This document shows, piece by piece, positions 34,786 through 42,964 of a stretch of DNA of 64,000 bases. Under the pieces are notes generated by a model. It made no database searches. It was not told the DNA's origin and saw only the letters and a list, made by a program, of their open reading frames with translations. Positions within the stretch are counted from its first letter, which is position 1. Every line of letters starts with the position of its first letter. This DNA is from DATJIG01 sp050260515 (GTDB taxonomy: Bacteria > Pseudomonadota > Alphaproteobacteria > SMXQ01). The DNA lies in contig JBLNCI010000009.1 of NCBI GenBank assembly GCA_050260515.1, positions 95,440 through 159,439 of the forward strand. The letters run 5' to 3'. The translations under genes were made by a program, and so were the position numbers.

Positions 34786-35577
34786 ATGGCTCTCGTTGAT
34801 GGCTTCAGCCATCTGACCGTCCAGGTCACCGATCTCGACCGCTCCGAGGCGTTCTACCGCGATGTCTTCGGACTCGAGGTCGTCGGCCGCGATCTCGTCA
34901 ACGACGAGGGCCCGAACTCGCTGCTGGCGATGAACACGCGGCAGCGGATCCTTCTCGTGCAGGTGCCGCACGTCACGCCGTTCCGGCCCAACTCCAGCAG
35001 CATCCATCACGCCTGGTACCTCACGCCCGAGCAGTTCGATCGCGCCGAGAAGCGGCTCGCCACGATGGGCTTCGACATCACCGACAGCCGCAAGGATTTC
35101 CGCGCCGTCGGCGAGCGCAGCATGGACGTCTTCGATCCCGACGGGCACCGCTACCAGATCCAGTCGTACGGACCGGACGCGACGCGCATCATCATCGATG
35201 ACGTCGGCGAGGTCGCCTGCGGCAAGGTCGACGAGTACGCCGTCGGCGACGTCAAGACGTTCGTGAAGGGGCGCTTCTTCGTCATCCGCCACGAGGGTGG
35301 GTTCATCGCGCTGTCGCGCTGGTGCACCCACATGAACGGGCTGCTCGCGTGGAAGAAGGAGCACTGGCAGTTCTACTGCCCGATGCACGGCGCGACGTTC
35401 AACCGCAAGGGCGAGTGCGCCACCTACGGTCGTAATCTGCCACCGCTCCGGCAGTACCCGCTGCGCATCGCCGAGGACGGCACCGTGCTGGTGCGGACCG
35501 GCGAGGTGACGGTGCGCGAGACGTTCGAGCCGTCGCAGTTGGTCGCCGTCCCCGCCACCGAGCCGGCGAGAGCCTGA
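34786..35577 (+). CDS. VOC dioxygenase-fold domain fused to a Rieske domain
   Basis: A 263-residue two-domain protein. Residues 1 to about 130 are a VOC (glyoxalase/extradiol dioxygenase) domain with candidate metal ligands H9 and H74 or H75, and FDPDGHRYQIQS at its end. Residues from about 135 to 240 are a Rieske domain with C180-T-H182 and C198-P-M-H201, the exact C-x-H-x15-C-x2-H spacing. A VOC oxygenase with a built-in [2Fe-2S] donor would be an unusual arrangement. No signal peptide is present, so it acts in the cytoplasm. It leads a unit with two further VOC genes. Confidence 0.85.
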   Translation: MALVDGFSHLTVQVTDLDRSEAFYRDVFGLEVVGRDLVNDEGPNSLLAMNTRQRILLVQVPHVTPFRPNSSSIHHAWYLTPEQFDRAEKRLATMGFDITDSRKDFRAVGERSMDVFDPDGHRYQIQSYGPDATRIIIDDVGEVACGKVDEYAVGDVKTFVKGRFFVIRHEGGFIALSRWCTHMNGLLAWKKEHWQFYCPMHGATFNRKGECATYGRNLPPLRQYPLRIAEDGTVLVRTGEVTVRETFEPSQLVAVPATEPARA

Positions 35578-35587
35578 GAGGAAATCC

Positions 35588-36055
35588 ATGGCGGAAGTCC
35601 AGAGCCTCAGCCACAGCGCCATCTGCGTCCACGACCTCAAGCAGGCCGAGGACTTCTACTGCGGCATTCTCGGCGCCCACCCGCACGCGGGCGTCAACTT
35701 CATCACCGAGGACACGATCAAGGGCCGGTCGGTCCACAAGTCGGTCGTGCTCGAGGATTACCTGATCGCGCTGGCGTTGGCGGGCGATTTCATGCCGATG
35801 CCGCCGGACGAGCAGCTCCGGGGCGCGCACGGCTTCCGGCACGCGTTCACGGTCGGGCGCGAGCGCTTCAATCGCACCCTCGACGTGATGCGGCAGCGCG
35901 GAATCCTCTTCGAGGGGCCCGTCACGCATCCCGAGAAGGGGCCCTTCGGGCAGTCGATCTATTTCAAGGATCCGAGCGGCAATTTCCTCGAGATCCTGTG
36001 GCGCCGCGACGAGAACGTCGCCTACGACGCGACGCCCGAGTTCAACGGCGAGTGA
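35588..36055 (+). CDS. VOC-family protein
   Basis: A 155-residue single vicinal-oxygen-chelate protein. The N-terminal strand LSHSAICVHDLKQAEDFYCGILG carries a candidate metal histidine, a central HGFRHAFTV provides the second, and the closing KDPSGNFLEILWRR carries the glutamate (E in LEIL). The family includes extradiol dioxygenases, glyoxalases and isomerases. It begins 10 bases after the fused VOC-Rieske gene and ends four bases before a double-VOC gene. Role unknown. Confidence 0.85.
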   Translation: MAEVQSLSHSAICVHDLKQAEDFYCGILGAHPHAGVNFITEDTIKGRSVHKSVVLEDYLIALALAGDFMPMPPDEQLRGAHGFRHAFTVGRERFNRTLDVMRQRGILFEGPVTHPEKGPFGQSIYFKDPSGNFLEILWRRDENVAYDATPEFNGE

Positions 36056-36059
36056 TCCG

Positions 36060-36998
36060 ATGAACCTCACCCTCGCCGATCGTCCCTCCGCGCTCGATGT
36101 CTCCGGCATCGGCTATCTCGTGGTCGAGGTGACGGATATCGATGCGGCGGTCGAGTTCTACCGCCGCGTGCTGCGCCTCGACGTCGTCGGCCGCGACATC
36201 CTGCCGGGCTGTGGCAGCCATGCCGTGATGAAGGCCGGACGACAGCTCGTCGTGCTGGCGCGCAACCCCGACCGCCTCGATCTCCGCGAGACCGGCGTGC
36301 ATCAGGCCTACCGCGTGTCGGTGGCTGCCCGGGATGCGATCGCCGCCTCGCTCGCGAGCGAGGGCGTCGAGGTCAAGCGCTACATCGAGGACCGTCCTGC
36401 CGAGGAGCGGGACAACTTCTACTTCTTCGACCCGTCGGGGAATCGCATCCAGCTCGTCGTCTCCGGTCAGGCGCGCGCCCCGGGCGTCGACGGCATCGAT
36501 CACGTCACGGTGCTCGTCGCCGACATGCTGCGCGCCGAGGACTTCTATCTCAACGAGCTCGGCCTTGCCGAAGATCACCGCGTGGGCTGGGCGACCGCCG
36601 ATTACGTCCGCGCGCGGAAGTGGGCGGCGGGCGAGGAGGACATGGCGCCCGGCACGCGCCGCCTCGACAAGCGCTACACGGTGATGGTCAACCGCAAGGT
36701 CGTTCCGCGCTGCAACATGCAGCTCTTCGTGCGCGCGGGCGACGCGACGATCGGCGTCTATCTGGCCAACCAGCACTTCCAGGAGCCGCCGGAGGAGCTC
36801 GCGGTGGGAACGCCGCGCGCGGCGCTGGCGACGACCCGCGCGCAGCTCGATCGCACGGCGAAGGCGCTGCAGGCGAAAGGCCGCGTGTTCTCCGGGCCGG
36901 TGACGCATCCGGCCTCCGCGCCGATCGAGGCCTCGCTCTACTTCCGCGACACGAGCGGCAATTTCCTCGAGCTGTGCGTCCCGCGGACGAACGGCTGA
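36060..36998 (+). CDS. Double-VOC protein, extradiol-dioxygenase-like
   Basis: A 312-residue protein with two VOC modules. The first runs from about residue 15 to 138 (IGYLVVEVTDIDAAVEFYRRVL to FFDPSGNRIQLV), the second from about 146 to the end (IDHVTVLVADMLRAEDFYL to FRDTSGNFLELC). This two-module length matches type I extradiol ring-cleavage dioxygenases. The second module has H148 in DHVT and E306 in LEL as candidate iron ligands. The mid-module histidine is less certain because a charged insert (about residues 187-220) interrupts it. It could cleave a catecholic product of the Rieske oxygenase encoded nearby. Confidence 0.75.
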   Translation: MNLTLADRPSALDVSGIGYLVVEVTDIDAAVEFYRRVLRLDVVGRDILPGCGSHAVMKAGRQLVVLARNPDRLDLRETGVHQAYRVSVAARDAIAASLASEGVEVKRYIEDRPAEERDNFYFFDPSGNRIQLVVSGQARAPGVDGIDHVTVLVADMLRAEDFYLNELGLAEDHRVGWATADYVRARKWAAGEEDMAPGTRRLDKRYTVMVNRKVVPRCNMQLFVRAGDATIGVYLANQHFQEPPEELAVGTPRAALATTRAQLDRTAKALQAKGRVFSGPVTHPASAPIEASLYFRDTSGNFLELCVPRTNG

Positions 36999-37029
36999 TC
37001 AACAAGAAGAATGTGCAGGGGCGGTATCC

Positions 37030-38247
37030 ATGGCTGAGCTTTATCCCTATCCGCGTTTCTCGCTGGCCGAGCGCGATCGCCGCTGGGCGGCGGTGCGCGA
37101 GAAGATGCGGGCGCAGGGCATCGACGTCATCGTCTGCCCGAACAACACCGGTCACTCGACCGACTTCCAGTCGAACTCGCGCTGGCTGAGCCACGTCGGC
37201 GGCGGTGGCGACGCCGACATCGCCGTCGTGTTTCCGCTCGAGGGCGACATCACGGCGGTCGCCACGTCCGCCGCGCCGCGCTGGCCCACGGTCCAGGAGT
37301 GGACCAAGGACGTGCGCGAGGCACGCCGCCGCTACGGCAAGGTCGTGGCCGATCGCCTCAAGGAGCTCGGCGTCGACCGCGGCCGCATCGGCATCACCGG
37401 ACTCGGCGGCGGCACGCGTACCCCCGAAGGCACGATCGGCTACCGTTTCTGGCAGCAGATCCGCGAGGGTTTCCCCAACGCCGACATCGTCGATGCGACG
37501 CCGATCCTCACCGAGGTCCGCTACATCAAGAGCGCCGAGGAGCTCGAGGTCCTCACCAGGTCGATGGAGCTGGTCGAGAAGGGCTACGACGCGATCCTCG
37601 CCACTGCGCGCCCCGGCGTGAAGGACTGGGAAGTCTGGGCCGCGGCCCAGTACGCGATGATGAAGGGCGGCTCCGAGATCCCGGTGCACTGCAACTGGGT
37701 CTCGGGCAAGAACCCGATCCGCACGCTGACGCGCCCCTCGCATCGCATCCTCGAGCGCGGCGATCTCATCATCAACGAGCTCGAAGCGTCGTGGATGGGC
37801 TACCGCTCCCAGGGCGTGCAGCCGACCTTCGTCGGCGAAAAGGATCCGGTGCACGAGGAGCTGATGAAGGTGCAGCGCGAGGTGTTCAACGCCCTGCTGC
37901 CCAATCTCAGGTCCGGGATCACGGTGCGCGAGCTCGCGCAGTTCACCGAGGAGGCCGGCCTCAAGGCCGCGCCGAAGAGCGGCCCGGCGGCGGGTGCCCT
38001 GTGCAAGCTCACGATGCACGGCCGCGGTCAGGGCGACGATGGCCCGATCATCACCAGCCATGCGCGCGATCCCGAGCAGCTCGCGGTCGCGCTGCGCGAG
38101 AACATGGTGTTCATCTTCAAGCCGTCGGCGGAGACCGCCTCGGGGCCGAAGTCGATCTGCACCTGGGGCGACACCGTCGTCGTCGAGAAGAACGGTGGCC
38201 GCCGGCTCGGCAAGCGGCCGCACGACCTGGCGGTCGCCGGGAACTGA
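37030..38247 (+). CDS. M24 (pita-bread)-fold protein lacking canonical metal ligands
   Basis: A 405-residue protein with the creatinase N-terminal domain (about residues 10-160) and an M24 domain (about 170-395). The metallopeptidase D-D-H-E-E ligand set is almost absent. The positions read E250 (IINELEAS), Q261 (YRSQG), H330 (MHGRG), K364 (FIFKPS) and G380 (WGD). This points away from Xaa-Pro aminopeptidase activity and towards a metal-free creatinase-like hydrolase or a lyase. It sits in a catabolic unit between VOC genes and an ABC receptor. The substrate is unknown. Confidence 0.8.
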   Translation: MAELYPYPRFSLAERDRRWAAVREKMRAQGIDVIVCPNNTGHSTDFQSNSRWLSHVGGGGDADIAVVFPLEGDITAVATSAAPRWPTVQEWTKDVREARRRYGKVVADRLKELGVDRGRIGITGLGGGTRTPEGTIGYRFWQQIREGFPNADIVDATPILTEVRYIKSAEELEVLTRSMELVEKGYDAILATARPGVKDWEVWAAAQYAMMKGGSEIPVHCNWVSGKNPIRTLTRPSHRILERGDLIINELEASWMGYRSQGVQPTFVGEKDPVHEELMKVQREVFNALLPNLRSGITVRELAQFTEEAGLKAAPKSGPAAGALCKLTMHGRGQGDDGPIITSHARDPEQLAVALRENMVFIFKPSAETASGPKSICTWGDTVVVEKNGGRRLGKRPHDLAVAGN

Positions 38248-38338
38248 GGAGCGCCGCGGCCGAGACAACAACAACGGCTGCGGAACAGGGGAGCGACGCG
38301 GCGGGCGCAAGCCCGTCGCGAGTCTGGGAAGGCAGGGA

Positions 38339-39481
38339 ATGGTCGTTGCGCGGGCGTTGAAGTGGGCGGCGGGAGCGCTTGCGCTCGCCCTGGCGGCGTG
38401 GGCCGGTTCGCCTGCGCGGGCCGCCGACCTGCCGGACGTGACGCGGAAGATCATCTCCGAACTCAAGCTCGGCGAATCGGTGCTCGACGGCCTCGACCGC
38501 GAACTCGCGGTTCCGTCGGACTGGGTCGAGGCGGCGAAGGCCGAGGGGCAGGTGCGCCTCACCGGCTCGTGGGACGCCGAGGAGTTCCGCGCGCTCAGCG
38601 CGCCGTTCCTCGCGCGTTATCCCGCGATCAAGGTCAACTACACGCGCGGCAGCTTCAACGCGCGCGCCCTGCGTCCGCTCATCGCGTTCCAGGAGGGCCG
38701 CTACATCGCCGACATCGTCACCGGCATCGGCGGCGCGATGCCGCGCTACATCGAGGCCGACGCGCTCGACGACCTGCGTCTCCTGCCGAACGCCAACAAC
38801 GTCATCGCCGGCATGAAGAGCGAGCGGGGCGAGTGGATCGGCATCCGAATCCGCTACTGGTGCATGTCGTACAACACCAACAAGGTGAAGCCCGAGGAAT
38901 TGCCCGCCACATGGGAGGACCTGCTGACCCAGCCGCGCTGGCGCAACGGGCACCTCGCGCTCGCCAACCTGCCGCAGCTCTGGGTCCTGCCGCTGTGGGG
39001 CGAATACGGCGAGCAGTGGACCGAGCATTTCCTCAAGACGCTGTTCAACGACGTGAAGCCCCAGGTCCGCAAGGAAGGCGCCAACGCCGTCCTCAACCTG
39101 GTGATCGCCGGCGAGTTCGACGCCGCGATCCCGTCGGCCGACTACCGCATGGCGCGCTATGTCGGGCGCGGCGCGCCGGTGAGCTGGCACTGCCCGACGC
39201 CGCTGCCGTCGGCGATCTCGGAGATGGCGATCCTCAAGGGAAGTCCGAACATCCACGCCGCGCGTCTGTTCGCCAACTGGCTTCTCAGTAAGGAAGGCCA
39301 GATCGCGCAGTTCCACGCCGATCGGGCGACGCCGATCCACAAGGACCTGCAGACCCGCGACTTCCTGATTTTCCCCGACGAGATCGCCGGCAAGAAGATC
39401 GCGTTCCGCGATCCCGCGCTCGAGGACGACCACGACGAGGTCCTCAAGATCTGGAACCCGCTCTGGGACAAGGTCCAATGA
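38339..39481 (+). CDS. ABC substrate-binding protein, iron(III)/putrescine-type (family 1-like)
   Basis: A 380-residue periplasmic receptor with signal peptide ending SPARA (about residue 29). It shares a distinctive layout with two downstream receptors: the KIISELKLGESVLDGLDREL start, a VRLTGSWDAEEF strand, RYWCMSYNT in the hinge region and IPSADYRMARY. It resembles Fbp/Pot-type receptors, but the conserved sets suggest a family of its own binding an organic ligand. Start ATG is placed after GCAGGGA. It is separated from the permease genes by a Rieske oxygenase and a cupin. The stop overlaps the next start. Confidence 0.88.
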   Translation: MVVARALKWAAGALALALAAWAGSPARAADLPDVTRKIISELKLGESVLDGLDRELAVPSDWVEAAKAEGQVRLTGSWDAEEFRALSAPFLARYPAIKVNYTRGSFNARALRPLIAFQEGRYIADIVTGIGGAMPRYIEADALDDLRLLPNANNVIAGMKSERGEWIGIRIRYWCMSYNTNKVKPEELPATWEDLLTQPRWRNGHLALANLPQLWVLPLWGEYGEQWTEHFLKTLFNDVKPQVRKEGANAVLNLVIAGEFDAAIPSADYRMARYVGRGAPVSWHCPTPLPSAISEMAILKGSPNIHAARLFANWLLSKEGQIAQFHADRATPIHKDLQTRDFLIFPDEIAGKKIAFRDPALEDDHDEVLKIWNPLWDKVQ

Positions 39482-40608
39482 TGACCCGCGAGGACAACGA
39501 GGCGCTGACGCGCGTCGGGCCGGGCACGCCGGGCGGGGACATGCTGCGCCGCTACTGGTGGCCGGTGTGGCTGTCCGCCGAGGTCACGACAAAGCCCGTC
39601 CCGGTGCGGCTCCTCGGCGAGGACTTCGTGCTGTTCCGGGACGGCGACGGCAAGGTCGGCATGCTCGACATCGCCTGCCCCCACCGCCGCACTTCGCTCG
39701 CGCTCGGGCGCGTCGAGGCGCGCGGCATCCGCTGCTGTTACCACGGCTGGCTACTGAATGCCGAGGGCCGTTGCCTCGAGATGCCGGCCGAACCGCCGGG
39801 ATCGCGACTCCACGAGGATGTCCGCACGCGCCACGCCGCGGTGCGCGAGGCCGGCGGCTTCGTGTTTGCGTACCTCGGGCCCGACCCCGCGCCGATCCTG
39901 CCGCAATACGATCTCCTGTTCCGCGACGACTGCGACCGCGCGGTGTGGATCAAGGAGGATCACTGCAACTGGGCGCAGCGCGCCGAGAACGGCGTCGATC
40001 CGTACCACAGCATGTCGCTGCACGCGTCGGTCTATCCGACGATGGCGATGAAGCGCCCCGAGGCGCGCTGGGACCCGACCTGGTACGGCTTCCGCATGCA
40101 GTCGGAGTATCCCGGCGGCAAGCGCAACGTCAGCCATCACATCTTCCCGTCGTCGACCCGCCGTCACGGCGCGCGCGTCGGCTCGCGGCCGAGCGAGTAC
40201 CTGCACATCCGAGTGCCGATCGACGACACGCTCACCTACACGTTCTACGTCAAGGCGAACATCCACCCGGACGGCCCGTATAGGACGCAATCCCGCGGCA
40301 TGCATCGCACCGTGCGCGGCGAGTACGCCCGCGTCGACGACGAATGGTGGGGGCTCGAGTCCTCCGACCAGGACCGCGCCGCCCAGGAAAGCCAGGGCCC
40401 AATCCACGACCGCACCCGCGAGTTCCTCGCGAGCTCGGACCGCGGCGTGGTGATGTGGCGGAAGATCGCCCTCGACTCGATCCGTGCGGTCGCCAACGGC
40501 GGCGATCCCCATGGCGTGCTGCGCGATCCGGCGCGCGACACGATCATCCATTTCGACGCCGGCAAGAATTTCAGCGATCACGAGAAGGCGCTCACCAGCG
40601 CCGTCTAA
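39478..40608 (+). CDS. Rieske non-heme iron ring-hydroxylating oxygenase, phthalate-dioxygenase-like alpha subunit
   Basis: A 376-residue oxygenase component of the phthalate 4,5-dioxygenase/carbazole-type (class IA-like, homo-oligomeric) group. The Rieske cluster ligands are C67-P-H69 and C86-x2-H89. The mononuclear iron site reads N171-x2-D174-x2-H177-x4-H182, the standard pattern for bridging aspartate and histidines. It hydroxylates or demethylates aromatic acids using electrons from a reductase that is not in the window. Tandem ATGs overlap the upstream stop. It is embedded between an ABC receptor and a long bicupin, consistent with uptake and initial attack on the same compound. Confidence 0.92.
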   Translation: MMTREDNEALTRVGPGTPGGDMLRRYWWPVWLSAEVTTKPVPVRLLGEDFVLFRDGDGKVGMLDIACPHRRTSLALGRVEARGIRCCYHGWLLNAEGRCLEMPAEPPGSRLHEDVRTRHAAVREAGGFVFAYLGPDPAPILPQYDLLFRDDCDRAVWIKEDHCNWAQRAENGVDPYHSMSLHASVYPTMAMKRPEARWDPTWYGFRMQSEYPGGKRNVSHHIFPSSTRRHGARVGSRPSEYLHIRVPIDDTLTYTFYVKANIHPDGPYRTQSRGMHRTVRGEYARVDDEWWGLESSDQDRAAQESQGPIHDRTREFLASSDRGVVMWRKIALDSIRAVANGGDPHGVLRDPARDTIIHFDAGKNFSDHEKALTSAV

Positions 40609-40631
40609 GAAACTCTCAGGGGAGGATTGCA

Positions 40632-41798
40632 GTGGCGAACATCGCGATGCCCACCGACGGCCAGGACATGTCGGAGCCGCAGGTCGACAACAACTTCAGC
40701 AGCAAGAGCGGCGACGGCGAGGGCAAGTTCATCCGCCCGCCGGCGTTCTACGACGCCTGGCAGAAGAGCGAGGGCATTCCGATCTACAAGGCCTTCCACA
40801 TCGACGACATGAACGAGGTCGAGCTCGCGCCGTGGAAGCGCTTCGGCTGCGACGCCGCGTTCGTCAACCTGGCCGACCCGTTCATCACCACGTCGATCGT
40901 CATCGAGATCGCGCCGGGCCAGAAGACGAACATGATCCGCCACATGTTCGAGAGCTGGTGCTTCGTCGTTAAGGGCAGCGGCGAGACGATCGTCGAGCAG
41001 CCGGGCCACGCGCGTCAGATCGTCCGGTGGGGCAAGCGCAGTCTGTTCGGGCCGCCCCTCAACACCAGCTACCAGCACATCAACAACGGCAGCGAGCCGG
41101 CGCGCATCCTGATGGTGACCAACGCGCCGCTGACGATGAACCTCTACCACAACGAGAAGTTCGTCTTCGACAATCCGTTCGTGTTCGAGGATCGCTTCGC
41201 CGGCGAGCAGGGGTTCTTCAACGAGGGCATCACCAAGCTCGGCGGCCGCGTGGTGCGGACCAACTTCATCCCCGACACGCTCAACTTCAAGCTCATCCAG
41301 TGGAAGGACCGCGGCTACGGCGCCAAGTCGTTCCACATGTCGATGAGCGGCCACACCATGGCGGCCCACCTCTCCGAGTTCGAGGTCGGCACCTACAAGA
41401 AGGCGCACCGCCACGGGCCCAGCGCCCACGTCATCCTTCTCAAGGGGACCGGCTACTCGCTGCTGTGGAAGGAGGGCATGGAGCCGGTGCGCGTCGACTG
41501 GAAGGAGAACAGCCTGTTCTGCCCGCCGGAGTGGACGTTCCACCAGCACTTCAACACCGGGCCGGAGCCCGCGCGTTATCTCGCGCTGCGCCGCGGCGGC
41601 AGCCCCGAGCATCCCCTCCGCATCGGCATGACGGGCGGCGCGGGCGCGCCCGACCAGATCGAGTACGAGCAGGAGCCGCCGTGGATCTACGAGATGTACG
41701 AGGAGGAGCTGCGCAAGAACGGCGTTGCAATCGGACAACCGCGGCCGGCCTACGCTAACATCCGCGACACCATCGTGCGCCCGACTGCGAAAGCATGA
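40632..41798 (+). CDS. Long bicupin protein, divergent fourth copy
   Basis: A 388-residue relative of the bicupins at 27915-33546. It starts at GTG with AGGGGAGG seven bases upstream, avoiding a longer frame through the oxygenase gene. The N-terminal cupin has RHMFESW and YQHINNGS. The C-terminal cupin has YKKAHRHGPS and FHQHFNTG. So both sites look complete, but the N-terminal glutamate context (FESW for FEEL/YEEL) differs. Its place directly behind a Rieske oxygenase suggests it acts on the hydroxylated product. The stop overlaps the next ATG. Confidence 0.82.
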   Translation: MANIAMPTDGQDMSEPQVDNNFSSKSGDGEGKFIRPPAFYDAWQKSEGIPIYKAFHIDDMNEVELAPWKRFGCDAAFVNLADPFITTSIVIEIAPGQKTNMIRHMFESWCFVVKGSGETIVEQPGHARQIVRWGKRSLFGPPLNTSYQHINNGSEPARILMVTNAPLTMNLYHNEKFVFDNPFVFEDRFAGEQGFFNEGITKLGGRVVRTNFIPDTLNFKLIQWKDRGYGAKSFHMSMSGHTMAAHLSEFEVGTYKKAHRHGPSAHVILLKGTGYSLLWKEGMEPVRVDWKENSLFCPPEWTFHQHFNTGPEPARYLALRRGGSPEHPLRIGMTGGAGAPDQIEYEQEPPWIYEMYEEELRKNGVAIGQPRPAYANIRDTIVRPTAKA

Positions 41799-42964
41799 GA
41801 ATCAGGGAGGCAGCAGTGCTCGGCAGATGGATTGAGGCCCTGGCGTGCGCACTCGCGCTCGCCGTGGGAGCGGTTGCTCCCGCGGCGGCCGACGCGTTGC
41901 CGAACGCCACCGAGAAGATGCTGCGCGACCTGAAGCTCTCGCCGTCGGTGATGGCGGGCGTCGATCAGGAGCTGGTGGTGCCGGCCGAGTGGACGGCCGG
42001 CGCCCACAAGGAGGGCACGGTGAAGGTGCTCGGGTCGTGGGACCCGGCGCAGTTCGCCATCCTCAACGCGCCGTTCAAGGAGCGGTTTCCGTTCATCCGC
42101 GTCGAGTATTCGCGCGGCGAGTTCAACGCCCGCGCGCTGCGGCCGCTGATCGCCCTGAAGGAAGGCCGGTACGTCACCGACGTCCTCACCGGGTTCGGCG
42201 GCAGCACTCATTACTATCAGGAGGCGGATGCGCTCGAGGACCTGCGGCCGCTTCCGGGATTCAAGAATCCGCTGCCCGGGACCGGCGACCCCGAGACCGG
42301 CACCTGGGTCGGCTCGCGGCTCCGCTACTGGTGCATGACCTACAACACCAATCTGGTGAAGAAGGACGAGCTGCCGAAGACGTGGGAGGAGATCCTCACC
42401 AACCCGCGCTTCCACAACGGCGTGATCGGCGTCAGCAACCGGCCGCAGCTCTGGCTGCTGATGTTGTGGGGCGAGCGCGGCGAGCAGTGGACGCGCGACT
42501 ACATCGACACGTTCTTCAACGTCGTGAAGCCGCAGATCCGCAAGGAAGGCCAGAACGCGCTGCAGTCGCTGGTGATCGCCGGCGAATTCCAGATCGCACT
42601 GCCGTCGGCCGACTACCGCACCAAGCAGTACACCGACAAGGGCGCGCCGATCAGTTGGCACTGCCCCGACCCGATACCGCTCGCGGTGTCGCAGATCGGC
42701 ATCCTCAAGGGCAATCCGCACCCCAACGCGGCGCGCATCTGGGTGAACTGGTTCCTCAGCAAGGAAGGGCAGATCGCGCAGTACAAGTCGGACCTCGCCA
42801 CGCCGCTGCACAAGGACCTGCAGACGCCGGACTTCCTCGCCTTCCCCGACGAGTTCAAGGGCAAGACGATCGCCTCGCGCGAGCCGGACGAGGGCGAGGT
42901 CGAGAAGCTGAACGCGATCTGGACCAGCTACTGGGTCAAGGCGGGCGGGGGCGCGGGGCAATGA
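41795..42964 (+). CDS. ABC substrate-binding protein, iron(III)-type-like
   Basis: A 389-residue receptor, paralogue of the one at 38339 (KVLGSWDPAQF, RYWCMTYNT, LPSADYRTKQY). The signal peptide ends near APAAA. The ATG overlapping the cupin stop is given here. A GTG at 41816 has a better ribosome site (GGGAGG, six bases upstream) and gives a shorter, more ordinary signal peptide, so it may be the true start. It is followed by another paralogue with a four-base overlap. Confidence 0.88.
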   Translation: MRIREAAVLGRWIEALACALALAVGAVAPAAADALPNATEKMLRDLKLSPSVMAGVDQELVVPAEWTAGAHKEGTVKVLGSWDPAQFAILNAPFKERFPFIRVEYSRGEFNARALRPLIALKEGRYVTDVLTGFGGSTHYYQEADALEDLRPLPGFKNPLPGTGDPETGTWVGSRLRYWCMTYNTNLVKKDELPKTWEEILTNPRFHNGVIGVSNRPQLWLLMLWGERGEQWTRDYIDTFFNVVKPQIRKEGQNALQSLVIAGEFQIALPSADYRTKQYTDKGAPISWHCPDPIPLAVSQIGILKGNPHPNAARIWVNWFLSKEGQIAQYKSDLATPLHKDLQTPDFLAFPDEFKGKTIASREPDEGEVEKLNAIWTSYWVKAGGGAGQ

